From positions 3,100,001 to 3,164,000 of the forward strand of contig NZ_CP104307.1 in assembly GCF_025252405.1 (NCBI RefSeq): DNA of 64,000 nucleotides, given 5' to 3'. This stretch comes from Flavobacterium sp. TR2. Its GTDB lineage: Bacteria; Bacteroidota; Bacteroidia; Flavobacteriales; Flavobacteriaceae. How positions within the stretch are numbered: position 1 is the stretch's first letter; each line of letters begins with the position of its first letter. This document shows, piece after piece, positions 56,142-64,000 of this stretch. The notes under the pieces are model-generated. The model did no database searches. It saw only the letters and a list, made by a program, of their open reading frames with translations, and was not told where the DNA came from. The position numbers and the translations under genes are program-made.

Positions 56142-58142
56142 ATGATACATCAAGATAAAGAAGCAAAAATCACAAAAAATAAAGCCAAACCTTCTTGCAG
56201 CTGTTCACATGATGAACCTATACATTCCGACAATGACGGGCACGATCATGGCGGTCATGACCATGAGCACAACGCGAGCGGCAATTTGTTTAAGTTGTTT
56301 CTCCCATCTATTATTTCCTTTCTTTTATTGATCATCGGAATTGGTTTTGATAACTATTTTCCACAGGAATGGTTTGCTGGATATGTTAGAATTGCATGGT
56401 ATGCAGTTGCATATCTTCCAGTAGGGCTTCCTGTTCTGCGAGAAGCTTACGAAAGCATTATAAAAGGAGATGTTTTCTCTGAATTTTTTCTGATGTGCAT
56501 TGCCACACTTGGAGCATTTGCCATTGGAGAATATCCAGAAGGAGTTGCCGTAATGCTTTTTTATACGATTGGAGAAACTTTTCAGGGAATGGCAGTTAGC
56601 AGAGCAAAATCGAGCATTAAAAGCCTGTTGGATCAGCGTCCCGATGAGGTTCATGTTTTGGAAAACAATATTGCAGTAAAAGTCAAAGCCAAAGATGTAC
56701 AGATCGGTGCTGTTATCCAGCTTAAAGCAGGAGAAAAACTAGGCTTAGATGGCGAATTATTGTCAGACTTCGCTTCCTTTAATACAGCGGCTTTGACTGG
56801 AGAAAGCAAACCCGATACCAAAAAGAATGGCGAAACCGTTTTGGCCGGAATGATAAATGGCAATACAATTGCCGAAGTAAAAGTAACAGCAGCTTACAGC
56901 GACAGTAAATTATCTAAAATTTTGGAGTTGGTGCAAAACGCCACAACCAAAAAGGCGCCAGCCGAACTGTTCATTAGAAAGTTTGCTAAAATCTATACGC
57001 CCATTGTGGTGTTTCTTGCTATTGGAATTTGTTTGATTCCGATGCTTTTTGTCGATAATTATGTCTTCACAGATTGGCTTTACAGATCGTTGGTTTTCCT
57101 TGTAATTTCTTGCCCTTGCGCTTTAGTCATAAGTATTCCGCTTGGATATTTTGGCGGAATTGGCGCTGCGAGCAGAAACGGAATCTTGTTTAAGGGAAGT
57201 AATTTTCTAGATAGTATTTCGACGATTCAAAATGTAGTGGTAGACAAAACCGGAACGATGACCGAAGGTGTTTTTAAAGTTCAAGAAGTCATTATAAAAC
57301 CCGAATTTGATAAGGACGAAATCTTAAAATTGGTCAATGCGCTTGAAAATAGGAGCACACATCCCGTTGCAACAGCTATTCATAATCATGTGGGGCCCGT
57401 TGATCCGTCGGTAGAGCTAAAAGAAATCGAAGAAATATCTGGATACGGATTAAAAGCAGCATACAACGGAAAAGAACTGTTTGTAGGGAATTTTAAACTC
57501 TTGGATAAATATTCAATTACGTATGATATTGACCCATCCTCTATAGTTTATACCACAATTGCAATTGCTTACGAAGGTAAATTTGCGGGTTATCTTACTA
57601 TTGCAGACGAAATTAAAGCAGATGCCAAAGAAACGGTTTCGAAACTAAAATCTTTAGGAGTAAAATTGACCATGCTGAGCGGAGATAAGACCAACGTTGT
57701 AGAGTTTGTAGCCGAAAAACTAGGAATCACAAGAGCTTTTGGCGATTTGCTCCCAGAAGATAAAGTGGATAAAGTCAATGAAATTAAAGCGAAAAACGAA
57801 ACAATTGCTTTTGTCGGCGACGGCGTAAATGATGCTCCTGTAATTGCCTTAAGCACGGTTGGAATTGCTATGGGAGGTTTAGGAAGCGATGCTGCCATAG
57901 AAACTGCCGATGTTGTAATTCAGGATGATAAACCGAGTAAAATTGCAATGGCAATCAATATCGGAAAACAGACCAAAAAAATTGTCTGGCAGAATATTAC
58001 TTTGGCTTTTGTCGTAAAAGCTTTTGTATTAATTCTTGGTGCAGGCGGACTTGCCACGATGTGGGAAGCTGTTTTTGCTGATGTTGGAGTAGCGCTGTTA
58101 GCGATTTTGAATGCCGTAAGAATTCAGAGAATGAGGTTTTAA
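56142..58142 (+). CDS. zntA: P1B-type heavy-metal ATPase (ZntA/CadA-like)
   Basis: 666 residues from ATG 56142 (a TTG 15 bp upstream is less likely). The N-terminus has no CxxC HMA domain but a Cys/His-rich tail: SCSCSHDEPIHSD and DGHDHGGHDHEHNASG. Eight membrane helices; metal-site VISCPCALVISIPLG in TM6 (CPC). Phosphorylation DKTGTMTEG, actuator AALTGESKPDTKKNGET, HP locus RSTHPVATAIHNH, hinge GDGVNDAPVIALSTVGIAMG. CPC with Lys/Asp late in the protein (MWEAVFADVGVALLAILNAV) is of the Zn/Cd/Pb class. Exports divalent cations from the cytosol to the periplasm, from which the RND system removes them. 740 bp separates it from the adaptor, so it probably has its own promoter. Confidence 0.93.
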   Translation: MIHQDKEAKITKNKAKPSCSCSHDEPIHSDNDGHDHGGHDHEHNASGNLFKLFLPSIISFLLLIIGIGFDNYFPQEWFAGYVRIAWYAVAYLPVGLPVLREAYESIIKGDVFSEFFLMCIATLGAFAIGEYPEGVAVMLFYTIGETFQGMAVSRAKSSIKSLLDQRPDEVHVLENNIAVKVKAKDVQIGAVIQLKAGEKLGLDGELLSDFASFNTAALTGESKPDTKKNGETVLAGMINGNTIAEVKVTAAYSDSKLSKILELVQNATTKKAPAELFIRKFAKIYTPIVVFLAIGICLIPMLFVDNYVFTDWLYRSLVFLVISCPCALVISIPLGYFGGIGAASRNGILFKGSNFLDSISTIQNVVVDKTGTMTEGVFKVQEVIIKPEFDKDEILKLVNALENRSTHPVATAIHNHVGPVDPSVELKEIEEISGYGLKAAYNGKELFVGNFKLLDKYSITYDIDPSSIVYTTIAIAYEGKFAGYLTIADEIKADAKETVSKLKSLGVKLTMLSGDKTNVVEFVAEKLGITRAFGDLLPEDKVDKVNEIKAKNETIAFVGDGVNDAPVIALSTVGIAMGGLGSDAAIETADVVIQDDKPSKIAMAINIGKQTKKIVWQNITLAFVVKAFVLILGAGGLATMWEAVFADVGVALLAILNAVRIQRMRF

Positions 58143-58162
58143 ATCATCATTTTAAGTATATC

Positions 58163-58198
58163 AAAAAGTCCAATCCATTTGTTTGAATTGGACTTTTT
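58163..58198. terminator. Bidirectional terminator
   Basis: AAAAAGTCCAAT and complement ATTGGACTTTTT around a 12-nt loop between the ATPase gene and the convergent VOC pseudogene. Confidence 0.88.
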
Positions 58199-58201
58199 GA
58201 G

Positions 58202-58851
58202 TTAAAAATGGAGATTAACTATATTATCGTTATTCTCCAAAGTAATCCTAATCGGGTTGCTTTCTGACGGAATTTGGGTCGGATACCAATTTCTAGTAGG
58301 CTGAACGAGAATTAATAAACCTTCATGATCGCCCATTGCAGCAAATTTTTCAGTATTTGCATTTTGAGAAAAGAACTGGAGTCCGTGTTCTTCAATTAAT
58401 TGGTTGCCTAATTTTAATGGGTTCTCCGTAACGATTCCGATTTCGCTTATGCTTAAAATAGAAGCAGAGTTAAATTCGCCAATTTGTTCATTATTAAGAT
58501 CATGTCTCGCAATAAATTCTAGCAAATTGCCGCTATGATCGAAGAAATATATAGAATGCGCATTCCAATTTTCGAAATGCGTAACTACAGTTTTATCTTC
58601 GAGCACAATTAAATCGACTTTGTTCCTGCACCATAAAATGGCTTCTTCGAGCTGATTTCGGGAATATTAAAGGCAAAATGATAAACGGAATTAAATTTAG
58701 AATCTTCAATAAATTTTAAAATAGAATTCCCAGCCTGAAATGTTATCGATTTCTCGTCATTCTCCAAAATAGCAAGTCCAAACAGTTTCTGGTAAAATGC
58801 TTTCGTTTTCTGGATATCGTTTGTTTTGATTTCGATCTGATCTATTTTCAT
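58202..58851 (-). pseudogene. Frameshifted VOC/glyoxalase-family gene
   Basis: Two abutting frames on the minus strand make one VOC protein of about 216 residues. The 5' part (58609-58851) starts MKIDQIEIKTNDIQKTKAFY and reads VYHFAFNIPE, then leaves frame (ISSKKPFYGAG, stop). Shifting by one base at 58656-58658 (TTT where TTTT is expected) restores ENQLEEAILWCRNKVDLIVL and joins the 3' part (58202-58606: AHSIYFFDHSGNLLEFIARH). Loss of one T in a homopolymer, real or a base-calling error, explains it. If real the product is two half-proteins. VOC members are metal-dependent or sensor-like; function not assignable. Confidence 0.82.
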
Positions 58852-58997
58852 GATATTATTTTTTTGTAAAGAAATTTCTCTTGAGTTGCTATCAAATTTA
58901 AAAAATCGCTTTCAAAATAAAGAGACGTTTCCATTTTATGCATCAATGGAAGCATTGTAAAATAATATCGCGAGTAAACCTCAGGTTAAAAATAACT

Positions 58998-59429
58998 TTA
59001 AAGATTGCTATACAATAACTGCAGCGTATGAAAATCAGATGAACCGTCAAAGTACTTGTGAAGCACTTCCTGAAAAATAGGTTCTGTATTCTGAACGCTG
59101 GCAAACAAAGTCATGCAGGATTGGAGTTGTTCTGCATCAAGACTTTCAAAAATATCCGAAACGCTTTCTTCCTTTTTAATGAGTTCAGAAGTAATTTCGA
59201 CCAGATGTTTTCCTAAAATTGGGTGTTCAAGAAAAGCAATCGCCTCGTCGGCATTCTTGATTTCGTAAAATTTGGATGTATCATTAGAACCCATTCCTTT
59301 TATCTGCGGAAATATAAACCACATCCAAGGAGATTCTTTTTTTCCTTTCCTGATTTCCTCCAGAGCTGTTAAGTACAATTTGTTTTGAGCATCTAGAAAC
59401 CGAAGTAGTCCATTGTTATTGTAAGCCAT
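58998..59429 (-). CDS. DUF1810 protein
   Basis: 143 residues, soluble. DUF1810 blocks: LLRFLDAQNKLYLTALEEIR, KESPWMWFIFPQIKGMGSND, FYEIKNADEAIAFLEHPILG and QSCMTLFASVQNTEPIFQEV. The family is calpastatin-like in some databases, but its role is not known. Single gene beside the VOC pseudogene. Confidence 0.88.
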   Translation of the reverse strand: MAYNNNGLLRFLDAQNKLYLTALEEIRKGKKESPWMWFIFPQIKGMGSNDTSKFYEIKNADEAIAFLEHPILGKHLVEITSELIKKEESVSDIFESLDAEQLQSCMTLFASVQNTEPIFQEVLHKYFDGSSDFHTLQLLYSNL

Positions 59430-59780
59430 TATTTACGATATTAATTTGGGGATATCTGGTGATAAATCTAAACAAAATATGCTTACTTGAGTACTATCCG
59501 AAGTATTTTTTAAAATCAATTTTTAACATTTTAAATCGAATAATTTAGAAAAGCTATTATAAATTCCGCACTCGGAAATTTCATTAACAGATAAAATCGT
59601 ATTAATAAATGACTTAAGTGTTATAAAAGACGGTTTTAATTGGTGATTCTGTTATGATTTTTCTATTTTTATGGACAGACGGTTCTAAAACCGATCTCAA
59701 AAATTACAATTAGGATTGATATTAGCCATCTTACAGTATCAATATTGTCAACCGGGCAAGCTTCGCCCATAAAAAAATAA
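59430..59780. other. Intergenic gap, little structure
   Basis: 351 bp, AT-rich. AAGACGGTTTT and AGACGGTTCTAAAACCG are related words 60 bp apart. GGGCAAGCTTCGCCC just before the DapB-like start can form a short hairpin. No gene found. Confidence 0.4.
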
Positions 59781-60536
59781 ATGCTTATGAAAATAGGATT
59801 AATCGGATTCGGAAAAACTGGAAAATCAGTAGCCTCAATATTATTAGAAAATAAAAAATTCTGCCTAGAATGGGTTTTACGCCAAAGTACGGTTTTAGAA
59901 CACAGATCGGTTCCAGAATTTTTTGGAGTGCAGTCAGAAGAACCCGGCTTAATCTATTCCAGTTCAAAAACATCTATTGACGAATTATTAGAAAAACATC
60001 CTGTCGATGTCATTATAGATTTTTCATCACATCAGGGAATTTATACATACGGAGAAGTGGCTGCAAAAAAGCAGGTAAAAATTATTTCTGCTATTTCTCA
60101 TTATAAAGACAAAGAACTGGCTTTTCTAAAATCGCTGTCAAAAAAAACAACAGTCTTTTGGTCGCCAAATATTACTTTGGGAGTCAACTATTTATTATTT
60201 GCCGCTAAATTTTTGAAGAAAATTGCACCTTGGGTTGATATTGAAGTAAATGAAGAGCATTTTAAAACCAAACAGGGAACATCTGGAACAGCTGTAAAAA
60301 TTGCCGAAGCATTAGATGTGGATAAAGAGAATATCAATTCGGTTAGAGCAGGAGGAATTGTCGGAAAACATGAAGTTATTTTTGGTTTTCCTTTCCAAAC
60401 AGTGCGTTTGATACACGAATCAATTTCTAGAGAAGCTTTTGGAAACGGAGTTATTTTCGTAGCCGAAAACCTTAAAGAGAAAGAAAAAGGATTGTATAAT
60501 TTTGAAGATATTCTGACGCCTTATTTTACAGTTTAA
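59781..60536 (+). CDS. DapB-like dihydrodipicolinate reductase family protein
   Basis: 251 residues. N-terminal Rossmann fold with IGLIGFGKTGKSVASILLEN and VDVIIDFSSHQGIYTYGEVA; C-terminal DapB domain with SPNITLGVNYLLFAAKFLKK, DIEVNEEHFKTKQGTSGTAV (substrate loop, where classic DapB has HxxKxDAPSGTA). The altered loop (E-H-F, G-T-S-G-T-A) suggests a paralog or divergent reductase, so lysine biosynthesis is not certain. Start may be the second ATG at 59787. Single gene. Confidence 0.75.
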   Translation: MLMKIGLIGFGKTGKSVASILLENKKFCLEWVLRQSTVLEHRSVPEFFGVQSEEPGLIYSSSKTSIDELLEKHPVDVIIDFSSHQGIYTYGEVAAKKQVKIISAISHYKDKELAFLKSLSKKTTVFWSPNITLGVNYLLFAAKFLKKIAPWVDIEVNEEHFKTKQGTSGTAVKIAEALDVDKENINSVRAGGIVGKHEVIFGFPFQTVRLIHESISREAFGNGVIFVAENLKEKEKGLYNFEDILTPYFTV

Positions 60537-60544
60537 GTTTTTTT

Positions 60545-60720
60545 TTTGCCGCAAAGTCACTAAGACACTAAGTTTTTTTTAAATGCTGGTGCTGTTTGTT
60601 TTCCTGAGCGATCCCGAAACTTCGGGAGAAGGATCAGTTCATTATGTATTTTAATCTCGCAAAGCAGCAAAGTTTTAAAACTTTAAAAAAGAAAAACTTT
60701 GCGACTTAGAGGCAAAAAAA
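60545..60720. repeat. Mixed palindromes after the DapB-like gene
   Basis: Outer words GCCGCAAAGTCACTAAG and CTTTGCGACTTAGAGGCAAA are complementary; inside lie GATCCCGAAACTTCGGGAGA (a CCCGAA/TTCGGG hairpin) and AATCTCGCAAAGCAGCAAAG. Chimeric arrangement of several dispersed elements. Confidence 0.65.
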
Positions 60721-60723
60721 AAA

Positions 60724-61470
60724 TTACTTCCTAAAAGTCAAAGCCTTCATATATTCTAAATTCATTTTAGCAATCGAAAGCACCGAAATTCCCTGCGGGC
60801 ATTCAATCTCGCAGGCTCTCGTATCGGAGCAAGCGCCAAAGCCTTCTTCATCCATCTGCTTTACCATTGAAAGAGCGCGTTTAGAAGCTTCCAATTTTCC
60901 TTGCGGTAAAAGTGCCAGATGAGTTATTTTGGCACCAACAAACAAAGCTGCGCTAGCATTTTTGCATGAAGCAACACAAGCTCCGCAGCCAATACAGGCC
61001 GCAGCATCAAAAGCAGCTTCGGCAGTTTCATACGTAATCGGAATGCTATTTGCCTCTGGCGCCTGACCCGTTGAAGCACCAATAAAACCACCTGTTGCAA
61101 TAATCGAATCAAAAGCTTTGCGGTCAATTTTGAGATCGCGTAAAACAGGAAACGCTTTTGCACGAAAAGGCTCAATATAAATAGTGTCCCCATCTTTAAA
61201 ACTTCTCATATGAAGCTGGCAGGTTGTGGTGTTTTTTAAAGGTCCATGAGCGCGTCCGTTAATCATTACGCCGCATTGCCCGCAGATTCCTTCACGGCAG
61301 TCATGATCAAATTCGATGACGCGTTCTCCCTGCTGAATAAGCGATTCATTCAAAAGATCCAGCATTTCCAGAAACGACATATGCTCTGATACTCCATCAA
61401 TTTCATAATCTGTCATTTCTCCTTTTGATGAAGAATTAAACTGTCGCCATATTTTTAGATAAAGTTTCAT
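60724..61470 (-). CDS. sdhB: Succinate dehydrogenase/fumarate reductase iron-sulfur subunit
   Basis: 248 residues, Bacteroidota-type SdhB. [2Fe-2S] domain: FDHDCREGICGQCGVMINGR with a fourth Cys in NTTTCQLHMR. Second domain for [4Fe-4S]/[3Fe-4S]: CIGCGACVASCKNASA and ACSDTRACEIECPQGISVLS. Passes electrons from SdhA to the membrane quinone site. It follows SdhA by 84 bp, a gap filled with GAGTTATGA-like short repeats. No SdhC is found within the window. Confidence 0.93.
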   Translation of the reverse strand: MKLYLKIWRQFNSSSKGEMTDYEIDGVSEHMSFLEMLDLLNESLIQQGERVIEFDHDCREGICGQCGVMINGRAHGPLKNTTTCQLHMRSFKDGDTIYIEPFRAKAFPVLRDLKIDRKAFDSIIATGGFIGASTGQAPEANSIPITYETAEAAFDAAACIGCGACVASCKNASAALFVGAKITHLALLPQGKLEASKRALSMVKQMDEEGFGACSDTRACEIECPQGISVLSIAKMNLEYMKALTFRK

Positions 61471-61554
61471 AGATAATTATGAGTTATGAGTTATGAATTT
61501 TGAGTTATGAATTTTGAGTTGTCAATTAATAATTAACAATTCACAATTCACCAT

Positions 61555-63465
61555 TTATTTATAGCTTCTCACTGCAAGCTCTACCGATTCAAAGGTTAAA
61601 GGCTCTTTGTGAAGTTCAGGTTCGTTGTTTAAACCTTTCCATTCCCAGGCCGATACATAACAGAACTCATTATCGTTGCGGACAGCTTCTCCGTCGGCAG
61701 TTTGGTATTCTTCTCTAAAGTGCGCACCGCAAGATTCTTCGCGCTGCAAAGCATCGTAACACATTAATTCTGCCAATTCGATATAATCGGCAATTCGGCC
61801 AGCTTTTTCGAGTTCACTGTTTAAAGTATTGTCGCCAGTAATTCTGAGATCATTTTCAAACGAAGTTTTGAGTTCGCGGATTTCGATTAAAGCTTCTTCC
61901 AGTTTTTTTCTGCTTCGCGAAAGACCGCATTTTTCGTAAAGAAGGCGTCCAATTTTTTTATGAAAATAATCTGCAGAAAGAGTTCCGTTAGTATGTAAAA
62001 AACGATCGAGCTGTCTTCTGACTTCTTTTTCAGCTTCCTCAAATGCAGGATGCGAAATATCGGGTCTTGGCAGATTCAATTCGCCTGCCAAATAATTAGG
62101 AATAGTGTAAGGAGCAATAAAATAGCCGTCGACGCAAGCTTGAAGCAGTGAATTTGCACCAAGACGGTTGGCGCCATGATCGGCAAAATTGGCTTCGCCT
62201 AACGCAAACAACCCAGGAATAGTGGTCATAAGTTCATAATCGACCCAAAGTCCGCCCATTGTAAAATGTGCCGAAGGCGAAATCAGCATAGGCTCTTTGT
62301 AGGCATTTATGCCTGTAATCTTTTCGTACATTGCAAAAAGATTGCTGTATTTGGCTTCAATCTTATCTTTTCCCTGCGCTTTGATGGCGTCAGAAAAATC
62401 AAGGTAAATGGCATTTTTCATTGGGCCAACGCCATGACCGGCATCAATTCTTTCTTTTGCGGCTCTTGAAGAAATATCTCTTGGCGCCAGATTTCCAAAT
62501 GAAGGATAACGGCGCTCTAAATAATAATCGCGTTCTTCTTCAGGAATAGCATTTGCATTTCGGTCGTCTGCGGCTTTTTTAGGAACCCAAATTCGGCCGT
62601 CATTTCGAAGCGACTCCGACATTAAAGTCAGTTTTGACTGGTTTTCTCCATGCTGCGGGAGCGAAGTAGGGTGAAACTGAATCCAGCTCACACCCGCCAT
62701 GTATGCGCCTTTTTTGTGCGCGCGCCAAATGGCAGAGCTGTTGCAGCCCATGGCAAGTGTAGACAGATAATATACTTTTCCGTAACCGCCAGAAGCCAAT
62801 ACTACAGCATCTGCAGCGTGACGTTCGAGTTGGCCAGTTTCAAGATTTCGTGCAATTATTCCCTTAGCTTTACCCTCAATGACAACAAGTTCGAGCATTT
62901 CATGGCGGGTATACAAAGCGACTTTTCCCAAAGCCGCCTGACGCTCAAGGGCCTGATAAGCCCCCAAAAGAAGCTGCTGTCCAGTCTGGCCTCTTGCATA
63001 AAAAGTTCGGGAAACCTGAACGCCTCCAAAAGATCTGTTGTTCAAATAGCCTGCATATTCGCGGGCAAAAGGAACGCCTTGAGCAACTGCGTGATCGATA
63101 AGGTGTGCCGAACATTCTGCTAAACGATAGACATTGGCCTCGCGGGATCTGAAATCGCCCCCTTTTATAGTGTCGTAAAACATTCTAAACGTGCTGTCGC
63201 CATCATTTTTATAGTTTTTGGCAGCATTTACTCCGCCTTGAGCGGCAACAGAATGTGCGCGTCTGGGAGAATCCTGAAAGCAGAAAGATTTTATATTATA
63301 GCCTTGTTCGGCAAGAGATGCAGCGCATGAAGCACCAGCTAGACCTGTTCCTACTACTATTACATTTAGTTTTTTCCGATTTGCAGGGTTGACTAGTTTG
63401 GCTTTAGACTTATAAAGACTCCATTTGTCTGCAAGAGGACCTTCGGGTATTTTTGATTCCATCAT
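61555..63465 (-). CDS. sdhA: Succinate dehydrogenase/fumarate reductase flavoprotein subunit
   Basis: 636 residues. FAD-binding [20 protein letters not shown]; covalent FAD His in [20 protein letters not shown]; capping domain with [20 protein letters not shown]; substrate and active-site Arg in [20 protein letters not shown] and [20 protein letters not shown]. Shorter than typical flavobacterial SdhA (about 665-670), with less sequence in the middle. The start [15 protein letters not shown] could be the second Met. Oxidises succinate or reduces fumarate. The region upstream has no SdhC (membrane cytochrome b), so it may be an accessory complex or use SdhC from another locus. Confidence 0.93.
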   Translation of the reverse strand: MMESKIPEGPLADKWSLYKSKAKLVNPANRKKLNVIVVGTGLAGASCAASLAEQGYNIKSFCFQDSPRRAHSVAAQGGVNAAKNYKNDGDSTFRMFYDTIKGGDFRSREANVYRLAECSAHLIDHAVAQGVPFAREYAGYLNNRSFGGVQVSRTFYARGQTGQQLLLGAYQALERQAALGKVALYTRHEMLELVVIEGKAKGIIARNLETGQLERHAADAVVLASGGYGKVYYLSTLAMGCNSSAIWRAHKKGAYMAGVSWIQFHPTSLPQHGENQSKLTLMSESLRNDGRIWVPKKAADDRNANAIPEEERDYYLERRYPSFGNLAPRDISSRAAKERIDAGHGVGPMKNAIYLDFSDAIKAQGKDKIEAKYSNLFAMYEKITGINAYKEPMLISPSAHFTMGGLWVDYELMTTIPGLFALGEANFADHGANRLGANSLLQACVDGYFIAPYTIPNYLAGELNLPRPDISHPAFEEAEKEVRRQLDRFLHTNGTLSADYFHKKIGRLLYEKCGLSRSRKKLEEALIEIRELKTSFENDLRITGDNTLNSELEKAGRIADYIELAELMCYDALQREESCGAHFREEYQTADGEAVRNDNEFCYVSAWEWKGLNNEPELHKEPLTFESVELAVRSYK

Positions 63466-63745
63466 TTTTAGTCGTTTAAAATGAATTGATACAAAAGCTT
63501 AAAAAGAAAACTAAATTTAATATAAAATATTGATAGTTAGCTGTTTTTTGTATGAAAATATTTAAAAAAAATGAATATCAAGTTATACGAATTAAGGGAT
63601 GTTGTTTGATTGCCTATTTAAACTTGACAGGTTTTAAAAAACTATTGGTTTTAGCGTATAAGTATTAAAAAAATCTGCTAAATCTGCTAAATCTGCGAGC
63701 AAAAATTTCTCAAGCAGATTCAGCAGATTTATAAAATCAGATAAA
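63466..63745. repeat. Gap with AAATCTGC palindrome before SdhA
   Basis: 63664-63740 holds AAATCTGCTAAATCTGCGAG and CAAGCAGATTCAGCAGATTT as inverted arms, the same family as at 52.8 kb. The rest is AT-rich and codes for nothing that resembles an SdhC membrane protein. Confidence 0.65.
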
Positions 63746-64000
63746 TTACTTTTCGATTATCATTGTTACTCCCTGACCGCCTGCGGCACAGATAGAAATT
63801 AATCCTTTTCCAGAACCTTTTTCGCTGAGCAGTTTTGCCATTACGCCAATAATTCTTCCTCCAGTAGCCGCAAAAGGGTGTGCTGCGGCCAAACTGCTCC
63901 CTTTTACATTTAGCTTATTTCGGTCGATGGCGCCTAAAGCTTTCTTTAAACCTATTTCAGCACTTAGTTCTGGGCTTTCCCAAATTTTTAAAGTTGCCAA
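63746..64000 (-). CDS. Thiolase (acetyl-CoA acetyltransferase type), C-terminal part
   Basis: The last 84 residues of a thiolase cut by the right window edge. They contain NVKGSSLAAAHPFAATGGRI with the catalytic His in AHPFAATGGR, and ICAAGGQGVTMIIEK with the catalytic Cys in ICAAGGQG. This is the FadI/FadA-like form (the usual G-H-P-x-G-x-T-G is A-H-P-F-A-A-T-G). Catalyses thiolytic cleavage of 3-ketoacyl-CoA in beta-oxidation. Partners are beyond the window. Confidence 0.92.
   Translation of the reverse strand: MATLKIWESPELSAEIGLKKALGAIDRNKLNVKGSSLAAAHPFAATGGRIIGVMAKLLSEKGSGKGLISICAAGGQGVTMIIEK

Overview
The window looks like a stretch of a Flavobacterium chromosome (Bacteroidota, johnsoniae-like). 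The DNA is AT-rich, starts lack purine-rich Shine-Dalgarno sequences, several upstream regions carry the Bacteroidota -7 element TAnnTTTG, and the families are typical of the group: DUF6377 regulator, YciE/YciF-like ferritin, DUF4142, SemiSWEET, Bacteroidota-type SdhAB and PorT-like barrels. The genus is inferred from gene content and protein wording; no search was run. I see no rRNA, tRNA, transposase, prophage or CRISPR array.

Layout. 1-4.9 kb: a divergent MocR-type regulator and RarD/EamA permease, a large acyl-CoA dehydrogenase and a CHMI-family isomerase. 5.0-11.1 kb: a glycan block with a TPR/DUF6377 membrane regulator, a GH3 beta-glucosidase, a DUF1349 protein and an acyltransferase 3. 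11.4-14.2 kb: an ArsR regulator with an Old Yellow Enzyme reductase, and a TlpA-like thioredoxin. 14.4-17.2 kb: a GH2 beta-galactosidase. 17.5-22.8 kb: an AraC regulator, a cupin, a zinc alcohol dehydrogenase and an aldo/keto reductase, the last two separated by a 1.3-kb tandem array whose units copy the end of the dehydrogenase gene. 23-25.9 kb: a DUF4142 lipoprotein and small exported proteins of unknown function. 26-40 kb: a set of stress and DNA-maintenance genes (Rho_N-like protein, topoisomerase IB, DUF1328, DUF5661-like, acidic Asp-rich protein, ferritin-like, Nei/Fpg glycosylase, DUF72, FMN-binding oxidase-like, SDR, SemiSWEET), a response regulator that overlaps tail to tail with a PAS histidine kinase, and a second tandem array of 13 units of about 101 bp.

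40.1-46.7 kb: a compact signalling operon: REC-histidine kinase, CHASE3/GAF hybrid kinase with three receivers, single REC protein, CheR and CheB, without chemoreceptor, CheA or CheW. 47-48.9 kb: two outer-membrane barrel proteins. 49.2-58.1 kb: a heavy-metal export locus with a Cys/His-rich small protein, CzcA/CusA RND pump, TolC channel, His-rich adaptor lipoprotein and P1B-type ATPase. 58.2-60.5 kb: a frameshifted VOC gene, DUF1810 and a DapB-like reductase. 60.7-63.5 kb: SdhB and SdhA with no SdhC beside them. 63.7-64 kb: the C-terminus of a thiolase.

The most unusual feature is non-coding. A family of imperfect palindromes rich in CAAAGG/CCTTTG words occurs as single copies and as two tandem arrays with an alternating A/B higher-order structure. 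A related palindrome is read in frame as the signal peptide of the metal-efflux adaptor. Other palindrome families (CCAGCTTTAGCTGG, GAGCGAAGTCGAAGG, AAATCTGC types) sit in many gaps.
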